A stretch of DNA of 64,000 nucleotides from an uncultured Clostridia bacterium (lineage in GTDB: Bacteria; Bacillota; Clostridia; Christensenellales; Borkfalkiaceae), in the NCBI GenBank assembly GCA_944327625.1, contig CALVHL010000003.1:56470-120469 (forward strand), read 5' to 3'. Of this stretch, positions 1 through 7,695 are shown in pieces (within the stretch, counting starts at the first letter, position 1; each line of letters starts with the position of its first letter). The translations under genes and the position numbers were made by a program. The notes beneath the pieces are model-generated. The model searched no databases, was not told the origin of the DNA, and saw only the letters and a program-made list of their open reading frames with translations.

Positions 1-91
1 TCCCGACGTCAAGGCGCTTCTACGCATTGCCGTAGTCTATGACGTACCCATTGCCACAAACGTGTCTACGGCGGATTGCATTATCAAATAA
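1..91 (+). CDS. mgsA: Methylglyoxal synthase, C-terminal fragment
   Basis: Only the last 29 codons are present; the gene starts before the window. The tail reads PDVKALLRIAVVYDVPIATN followed by a segment ending in ADCIIK. This matches the conserved C-terminus of methylglyoxal synthase, where the E. coli enzyme has a DVKALLR segment and a PVATN/TADF segment. The enzyme converts dihydroxyacetone phosphate to methylglyoxal and phosphate in the cytoplasm. The next gene, 37 bp downstream on the same strand, is a lactaldehyde reductase, which supports the assignment through pathway logic (methylglyoxal to lactaldehyde to 1,2-propanediol). The call rests on a short fragment, but its match is distinctive. 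Confidence 0.85.
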   Translation, partial: PDVKALLRIAVVYDVPIATNVSTADCIIK

Positions 92-128
92 CTGTATATT
101 AAGACACTTATTAGAGAGGTATAAATAA

Positions 129-1274
129 ATGAACAGATTTATTCTCAACGAGACAAGTTACCACGGCGCGGGCGCAATCACAGCCATTGCAGACGAGGTA
201 AAAAAACGCGGTTTTAAGAAGGCATTTGTCTGCTCCGATCCCGACCTCGTCAAGTTCCACGTCACCGACAAGGTGCTGAAAGTGCTTGAAAATGCGGGTT
301 ATGCTTACGAGCTCTACTCCGACATCAAGCCCAACCCCACGATCGAAAACGTGCAGACGGGCGTCAAGGCGTTCAGAAAGAGCGGCGCCGACTACATAAT
401 AGCAATCGGCGGCGGTTCGTCCATGGATACGGCAAAGGCAATCGGCATAATAATCGCCAACCCCGAGCACGAGGACGTCAGGAGCCTCGAGGGCGCGGTT
501 GACACCAAGAAGCCCAGCGTTCCCATTATCGCCGTACCCACCACGGCAGGCACGGCGGCAGAGGTCACCATTAACTACGTAATCACCGACGTTGAGAAGA
601 ACCGCAAGTTCGTCTGCGTCGATCCCCACGATATTCCCGTCGTAGCCGTCATCGATCCCGAAATGATGGCAACCATGCCCAAGGGCTTAACCGCCGCAAC
701 GGGTATGGATGCACTTACCCACGCAATCGAAGGCTACATAACTAAGGGCGCTTGGGAGCTTTCGGATATGTTCCATTTAAAGGCTATTGAAATAATCGCA
801 AAATCTCTGCGCGGCGCGGTTGCAAACACCCCCGAAGGCAGGGAGGGCATGGCTCTCGGTCAGTACGTCGCAGGTATGGGCTTTTCCAACGTCGGTCTCG
901 GCATAGTTCATTCCATGGCACACCCTCTCGGCGCGCTGTACGACACCCCTCACGGCGTGGCTAACGCAATAATTCTGCCCACCGTTATGGAATACAACGC
1001 CGAAGCAACGGGCGAAAAGTACCGCGAGATTGCGCGCGCAATGGGCGTCAAGGGCGTTGACGAAATGACGCAGGAGCAGTACAGAAAGGCGGCAATCGAC
1101 GCCGTAAAACAGCTTTCCCGCGACGTCGGCATACCCGCAGATCTCAAAAATATCGTAAAGGCGGAGGATATCGACTTCCTTGCACAGTCGGCTATGGACG
1201 ACGCTTGCCGTCCCGGCAACCCCAAGGATCCCACCAAGGAAGACATCATCGCCCTCTATAAATCGCTTCTTTAA
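129..1274 (+). CDS. fucO: Lactaldehyde reductase (iron-dependent alcohol dehydrogenase)
   Basis: A 381-residue group III iron-containing alcohol dehydrogenase, very close to E. coli FucO along its whole length. Visible family blocks are the nucleotide-binding GGGSSMDTAKAIG (near residues 97-109), PTTAGTAAEVT (near 139-149), and the metal-binding DALTHAIEGY and HSMAHPLGALYDTPHG segments. FucO interconverts lactaldehyde and 1,2-propanediol with NAD(H). With mgsA upstream, the likely role is reduction of methylglyoxal-derived lactaldehyde for redox balance, rather than fucose catabolism; no fucose genes are visible. The start is the ATG preceded by an AGAGAGG ribosome-binding site. A terminator follows about 40 bp downstream. 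The family is certain; the physiological substrate is inferred. Confidence 0.88.
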   Translation: MNRFILNETSYHGAGAITAIADEVKKRGFKKAFVCSDPDLVKFHVTDKVLKVLENAGYAYELYSDIKPNPTIENVQTGVKAFRKSGADYIIAIGGGSSMDTAKAIGIIIANPEHEDVRSLEGAVDTKKPSVPIIAVPTTAGTAAEVTINYVITDVEKNRKFVCVDPHDIPVVAVIDPEMMATMPKGLTAATGMDALTHAIEGYITKGAWELSDMFHLKAIEIIAKSLRGAVANTPEGREGMALGQYVAGMGFSNVGLGIVHSMAHPLGALYDTPHGVANAIILPTVMEYNAEATGEKYREIARAMGVKGVDEMTQEQYRKAAIDAVKQLSRDVGIPADLKNIVKAEDIDFLAQSAMDDACRPGNPKDPTKEDIIALYKSLL

Positions 1275-1315
1275 TCAGCTTACAGATAATCTCCTTCAAG
1301 AAAACCTCTGAAAGC

Positions 1316-1359
1316 CCGCGCGGGACTGATCTATTCAGCCCCGCGCGCGGTCTTTTTTT
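1316..1359 (+). terminator. Rho-independent terminator after fucO
   Basis: A GC-rich hairpin (left arm 1316-1329, right arm 1335-1350, minor mismatch) is followed by a run of seven T at 1353-1359. It closes the mgsA-fucO transcript. Confidence 0.8.
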
Positions 1360-1371
1360 ACGCCTTTTAAT

Positions 1372-1453
1372 CCTTTTGCCGCAGAGCGGAATGAGCATTA
1401 TTCCGCCCGCCGTCCGCCGCCTTGGCGGCCACTCTCGCTGCCTCGGCAAAAGG
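1372..1453. repeat. Structured palindromic intergenic element (three-way-junction fold)
   Basis: Perfect 10-bp outer arms CCTTTTGCCG (1372-1381) and CGGCAAAAGG (1444-1453) enclose two internal hairpins. One is GCGGAAT...ATTCCGC near 1385-1406; the other is CCGCC...GGCGG near 1414-1428. A further partial pairing (CAGAG with CTCTCGCTG) lies between the outer stem and the hairpins. The element sits between the fucO terminator and the promoter of the galactoside operon, so it is probably outside both transcripts. It looks like a small non-coding palindromic repeat. No second copy is visible in this window. The rest of 1275-1607 holds only the terminator and the promoter. Confidence 0.6.
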
Positions 1454-1486
1454 TAAAAAAATGTCCATAAGTCGTAAAGATAGTTC

Positions 1487-1515
1487 TTGTAATTTCGCAC
1501 ATTTTTTGTTAGAAT
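1487..1515 (+). promoter_or_regulatory. Sigma-A promoter of the galactoside operon
   Basis: TTGTAA (1487-1492), 17 bp, TAGAAT (1510-1515). It lies about 90 bp upstream of the GH2 start codon at 1608. Confidence 0.6.
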
Positions 1516-1607
1516 GTTACCGTAAAGTTCAAAGTCGGCGCGTTTTCGCCCCTGTCGGGGCGGTCAAATCGGCTTTTAAGGCAAAATCGAGATGACGGGG
1601 GCAGAGC

Positions 1608-3965
1608 ATGAAAAAGATAAATTTTTGTAAGGATTGGGCATACAGAAGGCTGGGCGAGGGCGACTGGACGGCGGTCGAACTCCCGCACGACGCCGCCATA
1701 TACGAAAAGCGCGTTCAGGGCGCAGAGGCGGGCGTAAATACAGGCTGGTTCGAGGGTTATGACTATGAGTATGTGAAGAAGTTCAATATTCCCGAAGAAT
1801 ACCGCGGCAAGGACGTCATTTTCGAGTTTGAGGGCGTCTACCGCAACGCCGAAGTGTACGTAAACGGCGAAAAGGTCGGCTATCGTCCTTACGGCTATAC
1901 CAATTTCTATGCAACCGTCAACGATAAACTCGTCTACGGCGGCGAAAACGAAATGCGCGTAACCGCCCGCAATGCCGACCAGCCCAACAGCCGCTGGTAT
2001 TCGGGCGCGGGCATATACCGCCCCGTGTATATGTACGTCGGCGACAGAAAGAGAATATTGCTCAACGGTATAAAGATAAGAACGCTCAAACTCTATCCCG
2101 CGATAGTCGAAGTGTACGTGCGCACTACGGCGGTCGGCGAAGTCGAAGTGACTATCGAAAAGGACGGCAGGCAGATAACCTCGGTCAAAAAGGTTCAGGA
2201 GGACGGCGACGCGGCGTTCGCGCTCGAAATACCCGACGCAAAGTTTTGGTCGCCCGACGATCCTCAGCTCTACGAGTGCAAGGTAAGGTTCGGAAACGAT
2301 ACCCAGAGCACGACTTTCGGCATACGCACGCTGACCTGCGACCACACCGACGGGCTTAAAATCAACGACGAGCGCGTAATACTGCGCGGCGCTTGCATAC
2401 ACCACGACAACGGCATACTCGGCGCGAGGTGCTATGCCGAGGCGGAGGAGCGCAAAATACGCATATTAAAGGAATACGGCTATAACGCCATTCGTTCGGC
2501 GCACAACCCCTGCTCCAAGGCGCTTTTGGACGCCTGCGACAAGCTCGGCATGCTCGTAATGGACGAATACGTCGATATGTGGTATATCCACAAGAACCGC
2601 TACGACTATGCAAGCTATATCGAGGACTGGTATGCCCGCGATATAAAGGACATGATCGAAAAGGACTATAACCACCCGTCGGTCATAATGTATTCGCTCG
2701 GCAACGAAGTGGCGGAGACGGGCGAAAAGCGGGGCATCGAATTTTTCAAGGCTATGAAAGCCGTCTGCAAGGAATACGATCCCGACCGCCCCGTAACTAC
2801 GGGCGTAAATATCTTCTTCAACTATCTGTACGCGCTCGGCTTCGGGCAGTACAGCGACAAAAAGGCAGAAAAGAACCCCAACAAAAAGGTGGGCAGCGAA
2901 TTTTTCAACAACCTCGCGGGGCTTATGGGCGACTCTTTCATGAAGACCATGGCGTGCCTCCCCGGTTGCGACCGCAAGACGCGCGACTGCTATGCCGTAA
3001 TGGACGTCGCGGGCTATAACTACGGCATAAAGCGCTACCGCCGCGACATTAAAAAATATCCCGAAAGGATAATTTTAGGCAGCGAAACCTTCTGTTCGGA
3101 CGCGTATGCGTTCTGGGAGATTGCGCGGGATAACCCCGCGCTCATCGGCGATTTCGTCTGGGCGGGCATGGACTACCTCGGCGAAGTCGGCGTCGGCAGC
3201 TGGGAATACAGAGAGTACGCGCCCGACTTCCTGCACGGCGTGGGCTGGCTGACGGCGGGCAGCGGCAGAATAGACCTTATAGGCAACCCCCTGGGCGAGG
3301 CGCTCTACACCAAAGTCGCTTTCGGGCTCGAAGATAAGCCGCAGATAGCAGTAGTGCCCGTCAGCCACACTTTTGAAAAACATTCTCCGTCGGCGTGGAA
3401 GTTCTCCAACGCGCTGCCGTCGTGGAGCTGGAACGGCTTAGACGGCAAAAAGGCGAAAGTAGAGGTATATTCGCGCGCGCCGAGGATAGAGCTGTATATT
3501 AACGGGCGCAAGGTCGGCGCAAAGAAGTTCAAAAAGAACTGCCGCTTTGACTTTACTGTCACCTACCGCGGCGGCGAAATCTGCGCGATTGCAAAGGATA
3601 AGGACGGCAGGGAGCTGGCAAGGAACAGCCTCTATACCGCCGGCGAGACCACCTGCCTGAGCGTCCGCCCCGAAAAATTGCAGCTTAAAAAGGGCGAAAT
3701 AGGCTTCATTAAGCTCGACTATACCGACGACAGGGGCGAGGTCAAGCCGCTCAACCGCAAGAAGATAAAGGTAAGCGTCAAGGGCGGCAGACTGCTCGCC
3801 GTCGGCAACGCCTGCCCGTTCAACGCCGAGGGCTATACGGGCGACGAAACCTATACCTATTACGGCAGGGCGCTCGCCGTCGTCAAGGCTGAGGACGAGC
3901 TGGTGGAGATAACCGCCACCGACGGCGCTCTTTCGGGCAGCGCGACAATAGAGGTGCGCAGATGA
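1608..3965 (+). CDS. GH2 family glycosidase, probable beta-galactosidase
   Basis: A 785-residue cytoplasmic enzyme (no signal peptide) with GH2 architecture: N-terminal sugar-binding beta-sandwich (about 1-150), immunoglobulin-like domain (about 150-250), TIM barrel (about 250-550) and C-terminal beta domains. The acid/base Glu is E367 in SLGNE and the nucleophile is E493 in GSETF. The segment beginning RGACIHHDNG is the GH2 signature at the start of the barrel. It hydrolyses terminal beta-galactosides (or related beta-glycosides) to free sugar. The galT-galK-galE genes that follow, with galT overlapping by 4 bp, argue for galactose as the product. Specificity within GH2 (beta-galactosidase, glucuronidase, mannosidase) is inferred from context. 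Confidence 0.82.
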   Translation: MKKINFCKDWAYRRLGEGDWTAVELPHDAAIYEKRVQGAEAGVNTGWFEGYDYEYVKKFNIPEEYRGKDVIFEFEGVYRNAEVYVNGEKVGYRPYGYTNFYATVNDKLVYGGENEMRVTARNADQPNSRWYSGAGIYRPVYMYVGDRKRILLNGIKIRTLKLYPAIVEVYVRTTAVGEVEVTIEKDGRQITSVKKVQEDGDAAFALEIPDAKFWSPDDPQLYECKVRFGNDTQSTTFGIRTLTCDHTDGLKINDERVILRGACIHHDNGILGARCYAEAEERKIRILKEYGYNAIRSAHNPCSKALLDACDKLGMLVMDEYVDMWYIHKNRYDYASYIEDWYARDIKDMIEKDYNHPSVIMYSLGNEVAETGEKRGIEFFKAMKAVCKEYDPDRPVTTGVNIFFNYLYALGFGQYSDKKAEKNPNKKVGSEFFNNLAGLMGDSFMKTMACLPGCDRKTRDCYAVMDVAGYNYGIKRYRRDIKKYPERIILGSETFCSDAYAFWEIARDNPALIGDFVWAGMDYLGEVGVGSWEYREYAPDFLHGVGWLTAGSGRIDLIGNPLGEALYTKVAFGLEDKPQIAVVPVSHTFEKHSPSAWKFSNALPSWSWNGLDGKKAKVEVYSRAPRIELYINGRKVGAKKFKKNCRFDFTVTYRGGEICAIAKDKDGRELARNSLYTAGETTCLSVRPEKLQLKKGEIGFIKLDYTDDRGEVKPLNRKKIKVSVKGGRLLAVGNACPFNAEGYTGDETYTYYGRALAVVKAEDELVEITATDGALSGSATIEVRR

Positions 3966-5386
3966 ACGCCGACGAACTCATCTCATCGCTCATACGCTTT
4001 TCGCGCGAAAAACTCGGTTTGGACGCGCGTGACGAGGAGTATAAGATAAACCGCCTCCTCGAAATACTCGGCGAAACCTGCTATTGCCCTCAACCTGTCG
4101 GGCGGCTTGACGTCAACCGCCTTGCCTCCGCGCTCGGCGCGTTTGCCGAAAGCAGGGGAATGTCTGCCGAGGCGACGATCGACGGCGTAATGGCGGAGCT
4201 GTCGCTCCTTCCCTCGGAAATTGATAGGCGTTTCAAAGAGATTTTAGTAGCCTTTGGAGCAAAGGCCGCCACCGATTGGTTTTACGGCTATTGCGTATCC
4301 GACTATTATGTAAAGCGCGCCGTGCTCGACAGAAATCCCCGCTTCGACGCGGAGGGGCTGACCGTCACAATAAACAAGGCAAAGCCCGAATTCCGCGATC
4401 CCAAAAAGGCGGCGGCTGGCAATTCGGTTGCGGGCGGCTATCCCGCCTGCGTAATCTGCCGCAGTAACGAGGGCTATGCTCCGCGCGGCAAGCGCAATCT
4501 TAGAACTGTGTCGTTAAAGCTCGGCGGCGAGGACTATTTCTGGCAGTATTCGCCCTACGGCTATTTCAACGAACACGGCATTGCCGTCAATTGCCGACAT
4601 ATTCTTATGTACGTCGACAGGACGACTTTTGTAAAACTTATGGATTTCGTCGATATGTTCCCTCACTATTTCATAGGTTGTAACGCGCCGCTCCCGAGGA
4701 TAGGCGGAAGCGTGCTCGCGCACGACCATTTTCAGGGCGGCGGCGAAATTCTGCCCCTGCACAGGGCGAAAATCGCAAAATATCTCAAAAATGCAGCATA
4801 TCCCGCGCTCACCGTCGGCATACTCGACTGGCCGGGCACGGTCGTCCGCGTCGTCGGCAGCGACAGAGAGCAGATTGCCTCCGCCTGCGAGGATATACGC
4901 CGCGCGTGGTGCGCTTACGACAATGCCGCGCTCGGCATAATAAGCGCCGATAAGGACGGGGCGCATAACGCCGTCAGCCCGACGGTCATAAAGACGAAAG
5001 ACGGCTATGAGATGAACGTCATTCTGCGCAGCAACATAACCAGCGAGCGCTATCCCGACGGCGTTTTCCACGCCCACCCCGAATATCATTCCATAAAAAA
5101 GGAGAGCATAGGCCTCATAGAGGCGCAGGGGCTGTTCATACTCCCCGGGCGGCTGGAAGAACAGCTCGCCGCCGTCGCCGACTGCGTCAGAAAGGGCGCG
5201 CTCGACGAGGGGCTGTCGCAGTTTTCGCTCGTATTCGACGAGGTCTCGGCAATGGGCGGGGACGTCGACGAGGCGATGAGAAAGGAGCTCGGCAGTATCT
5301 GCCGCAGAATACTCGGCAATACCGCGGTATTTAATACAACCGAACAATTTACAAGGTTTTTAAGCGAGGTCGGCTATCATGAGTGA
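3962..5386 (+). CDS. galT: Galactose-1-phosphate uridylyltransferase, class II
   Basis: A 474-residue protein of the Firmicutes class II GalT family (COG4468), longer than the roughly 350-residue E. coli type. Recognisable segments are LAHDHFQGG in the middle and FHAHPEYHSIKKESIGLIE near the C-terminal third. It exchanges UMP between UDP-glucose and galactose-1-phosphate, giving UDP-galactose and glucose-1-phosphate in the Leloir pathway. The start codon overlaps the GH2 stop by 4 bp (ATGA) and the stop overlaps galK by 8 bp, so the genes are translationally coupled. Full length, nothing unusual. Confidence 0.92.
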   Translation: MNADELISSLIRFSREKLGLDARDEEYKINRLLEILGETCYCPQPVGRLDVNRLASALGAFAESRGMSAEATIDGVMAELSLLPSEIDRRFKEILVAFGAKAATDWFYGYCVSDYYVKRAVLDRNPRFDAEGLTVTINKAKPEFRDPKKAAAGNSVAGGYPACVICRSNEGYAPRGKRNLRTVSLKLGGEDYFWQYSPYGYFNEHGIAVNCRHILMYVDRTTFVKLMDFVDMFPHYFIGCNAPLPRIGGSVLAHDHFQGGGEILPLHRAKIAKYLKNAAYPALTVGILDWPGTVVRVVGSDREQIASACEDIRRAWCAYDNAALGIISADKDGAHNAVSPTVIKTKDGYEMNVILRSNITSERYPDGVFHAHPEYHSIKKESIGLIEAQGLFILPGRLEEQLAAVADCVRKGALDEGLSQFSLVFDEVSAMGGDVDEAMRKELGSICRRILGNTAVFNTTEQFTRFLSEVGYHE

Positions 5387-6503
5387 ATATGAATATCAGG
5401 TGTCTGCGGCGGGCAGGATTAACATAATCGGCGAACACGTAGACTATTGCGGCGGCAAGGTCTTTCCCGTCGCGCTGTCGCTCAGAAATACGGTATACGT
5501 GCGCCCCAACGGCACTAATAAGATAAATATAAGGTGGACGACGCTCCCCGACGAAGTTTCGCTTGACATTGACAGGCTCGAAAGTTACAATAATCTTAAA
5601 TACGGCAACTATCAGGCGGGCTGTGCGCTCGTCTGGCGGCAGGCGGGGCATAAGCTCGTCGGCTGCGATATGTTGCAGGACTGCACCGTGCCCTTCGGCA
5701 GCGGGCTATCCTCGTCGGCGGCGATAGAGGTGTCGACGATTGCCGCGCTCGCCGTCGTTGCGGGCGAAAAGATCGATCCCGTGGAGATTGCGCTGCTCGC
5801 ACAGCGCGCCGAGCGGGAATATGCGGGCGTAAACTGCGGAATAATGGACCAGTACGCCTCGGCTTGCGGCAGAAAGGATATGTGCATGCTGCTCGACTGC
5901 AAGACGCTCGAATGTAAGTACGTTCCCTTCTCGACGGGCGACTATGCGCTCGTCATAGCCAACACCAACAAGCCGCACAGCCTTGTCGGCAGTAAGTATA
6001 ACGAGCGGCGGGCAGAATGTGAAAGCGCGTTCGGCATACTTTCTAAGGTTATGGACATAACCTGCCTTGCCGACGTAAAGAGCAAAGATTTTGAAAAATA
6101 CAGCCACCTTCTCGGCGGCAAAGTCCGCGACAGGGCAAGGCACGTCGTGGAGGAGTGCGAGAGGGTTGAAAGGGCGGTAGAGGCTATGGAGAGCGGCGAC
6201 ATTGTCGCCCTCGGCAAGCTTCTCAACGCCTCGCATAAATCGCTTGAAGAGCTGTACGAAGTGACGGGCAAGGAGCTCGACGCGCTTGCGGAGGCGGCGC
6301 AGAAGCACCCCGACTGCGTCGGTTCGCGCATGACGGGCGGCGGCTTCGGCGGCTGTACCATCTCCCTCGTTAAAAGGAGCGCGGTCGGCGACTTCATCGC
6401 CAAGGTCGGCGAAGAATACAGGCAAAAGACGGGCTATCAGGCGGCGTTCTACAATGCCGAAATAGCCGACGGAATAATCGTCACAAAATTGCAGACCAAA
6501 TAA
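5379..6503 (+). CDS. galK: Galactokinase
   Basis: A 374-residue GHMP kinase. Motif 1 (GRINIIGEHVDYCGG, near residues 12-26) is the galactokinase signature, motif 2 PFGSGLSSSAA binds ATP phosphates, and motif 3 MTGGGFGGCTI is near residue 315. It phosphorylates galactose to galactose-1-phosphate, the substrate of the overlapping galT product. The start used here overlaps the galT stop by 8 bp. Length and motifs are typical of a functional enzyme. Confidence 0.94.
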   Translation: MSEYEYQVSAAGRINIIGEHVDYCGGKVFPVALSLRNTVYVRPNGTNKINIRWTTLPDEVSLDIDRLESYNNLKYGNYQAGCALVWRQAGHKLVGCDMLQDCTVPFGSGLSSSAAIEVSTIAALAVVAGEKIDPVEIALLAQRAEREYAGVNCGIMDQYASACGRKDMCMLLDCKTLECKYVPFSTGDYALVIANTNKPHSLVGSKYNERRAECESAFGILSKVMDITCLADVKSKDFEKYSHLLGGKVRDRARHVVEECERVERAVEAMESGDIVALGKLLNASHKSLEELYEVTGKELDALAEAAQKHPDCVGSRMTGGGFGGCTISLVKRSAVGDFIAKVGEEYRQKTGYQAAFYNAEIADGIIVTKLQTK

Positions 6504-6532
6504 CAGTCAGTAAATTATAACGGAGGTTCTCT

Positions 6533-7546
6533 ATGAAAATACTCGTCACGGGCGGCGCGGGCTATATCGGTTCGCATACCTGCGTAGAACTCATCGAAAA
6601 GGGCTATGAAGTCGTCGTCGTCGATAACTTCTACAACTCCTCGCCCAAGAGCCTTGAAAGGGTTAAGACCATCACGGGCAAGAGCGTAAAGCTCTACGAG
6701 GGCGACATAAGGGACAAGGCGCTGCTCGAAAGGATATTCAGCGAGAACCAAATCGACTGGGTAATTCACTTTGCGGGGCTCAAAGCCGTCGGCGAAAGCT
6801 GCGCAAAGCCCATACTCTATTATGACAATAACATAGGCGGTACGCTCGCCCTCGTCGAAGTAATGGCAGAACACGGCTGCAAGAAGATAGTATTTTCCTC
6901 CTCGGCGACGGTCTACGGCGATCCCGAAGTGCTGCCCCTCACCGAAGACTGCAAGACGGGCGGCACGACCAACCCCTACGGCACTTCCAAGCTCTATCAG
7001 GAGAAGATACTCTCGGATATGTACGCCGCCGATAAGCAGTGGACGGTAGTGCTCCTGCGCTACTTCAACCCCGTCGGCGCGCACGAAAGCGGGCTGATCG
7101 GCGAAGATCCGCAGGGCATACCCAACAACCTTACGCCCTACATTTCCAAGGTTGCGATAGGCGAGCTCAAAGAAGTGGGGGTATTCGGCAACGACTATCC
7201 CACCCCCGACGGCACGGGCGTGAGGGACTATATCCACGTCGTCGACCTCGCGAAAGGTCACGTCTGCGCGATCGAAAAGATTGCCGCAAGCGGAGTTTAC
7301 GTCTACAACCTCGGCACGGGCATAGGCTATTCGGTGCTCGACGTCATTCACGCCTTTGAAAAGGCTTGCGGTCACAAGCTTGCCTATTCCATAAAGCCCC
7401 GCCGCCCGGGCGACATAGCCGCCTGCTATGCCGACGCAGGCAAGGCAAAGAGGGAGCTCGGCTGGGAGGCGAAGCTCGGCATAGACGATATGTGCGCCTC
7501 GCTCTGGAAGTGGCAGACGATGAACCCCAAGGGTTATAAGGAATGA
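6533..7546 (+). CDS. galE: UDP-glucose 4-epimerase
   Basis: A 337-residue short-chain dehydrogenase-type epimerase. The N-terminal [10 protein letters not shown] is the NAD-binding Rossmann loop, the catalytic Ser/Thr lies in the FSSSATVYG segment, and YGTSK supplies the YxxxK dyad. It interconverts UDP-galactose and UDP-glucose, completing the Leloir pathway encoded by the three preceding genes. A CGGAGG ribosome-binding site precedes the ATG, 29 bp after galK. A terminator follows, so galE is the last gene of the operon. Confidence 0.94.
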   Translation: MKILVTGGAGYIGSHTCVELIEKGYEVVVVDNFYNSSPKSLERVKTITGKSVKLYEGDIRDKALLERIFSENQIDWVIHFAGLKAVGESCAKPILYYDNNIGGTLALVEVMAEHGCKKIVFSSSATVYGDPEVLPLTEDCKTGGTTNPYGTSKLYQEKILSDMYAADKQWTVVLLRYFNPVGAHESGLIGEDPQGIPNNLTPYISKVAIGELKEVGVFGNDYPTPDGTGVRDYIHVVDLAKGHVCAIEKIAASGVYVYNLGTGIGYSVLDVIHAFEKACGHKLAYSIKPRRPGDIAACYADAGKAKRELGWEAKLGIDDMCASLWKWQTMNPKGYKE

Positions 7547-7560
7547 TAAAAAATCAATTG

Positions 7561-7605
7561 CCCCGCATATATGCCTCAACGAACGCATATAAGCGAGGCT
7601 TTTTC
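7561..7605 (+). terminator. Terminator of the galactoside operon
   Basis: An imperfect hairpin pairs CCCCGCATATATGC (7561-7574) with GCATATAAGCGAGG (near 7585-7598), followed by CTTTTT. Confidence 0.65.
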
Positions 7606-7638
7606 ATATCCCGCAACGCTTAAATTTATCGGCAATTG

Positions 7639-7667
7639 TTGCAATTGTCCGCGCGTTATGATAGAAT
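7639..7667 (+). promoter_or_regulatory. Promoter of the M48 protease gene
   Basis: TTGCAA (7639-7644), 17 bp, TAGAAT (7662-7667), about 28 bp upstream of the start codon, with GGAGGAAAAT as the ribosome-binding site. Confidence 0.65.
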
Positions 7668-7695
7668 ATAGCGGAATATATCTTCGGAGGAAAAT

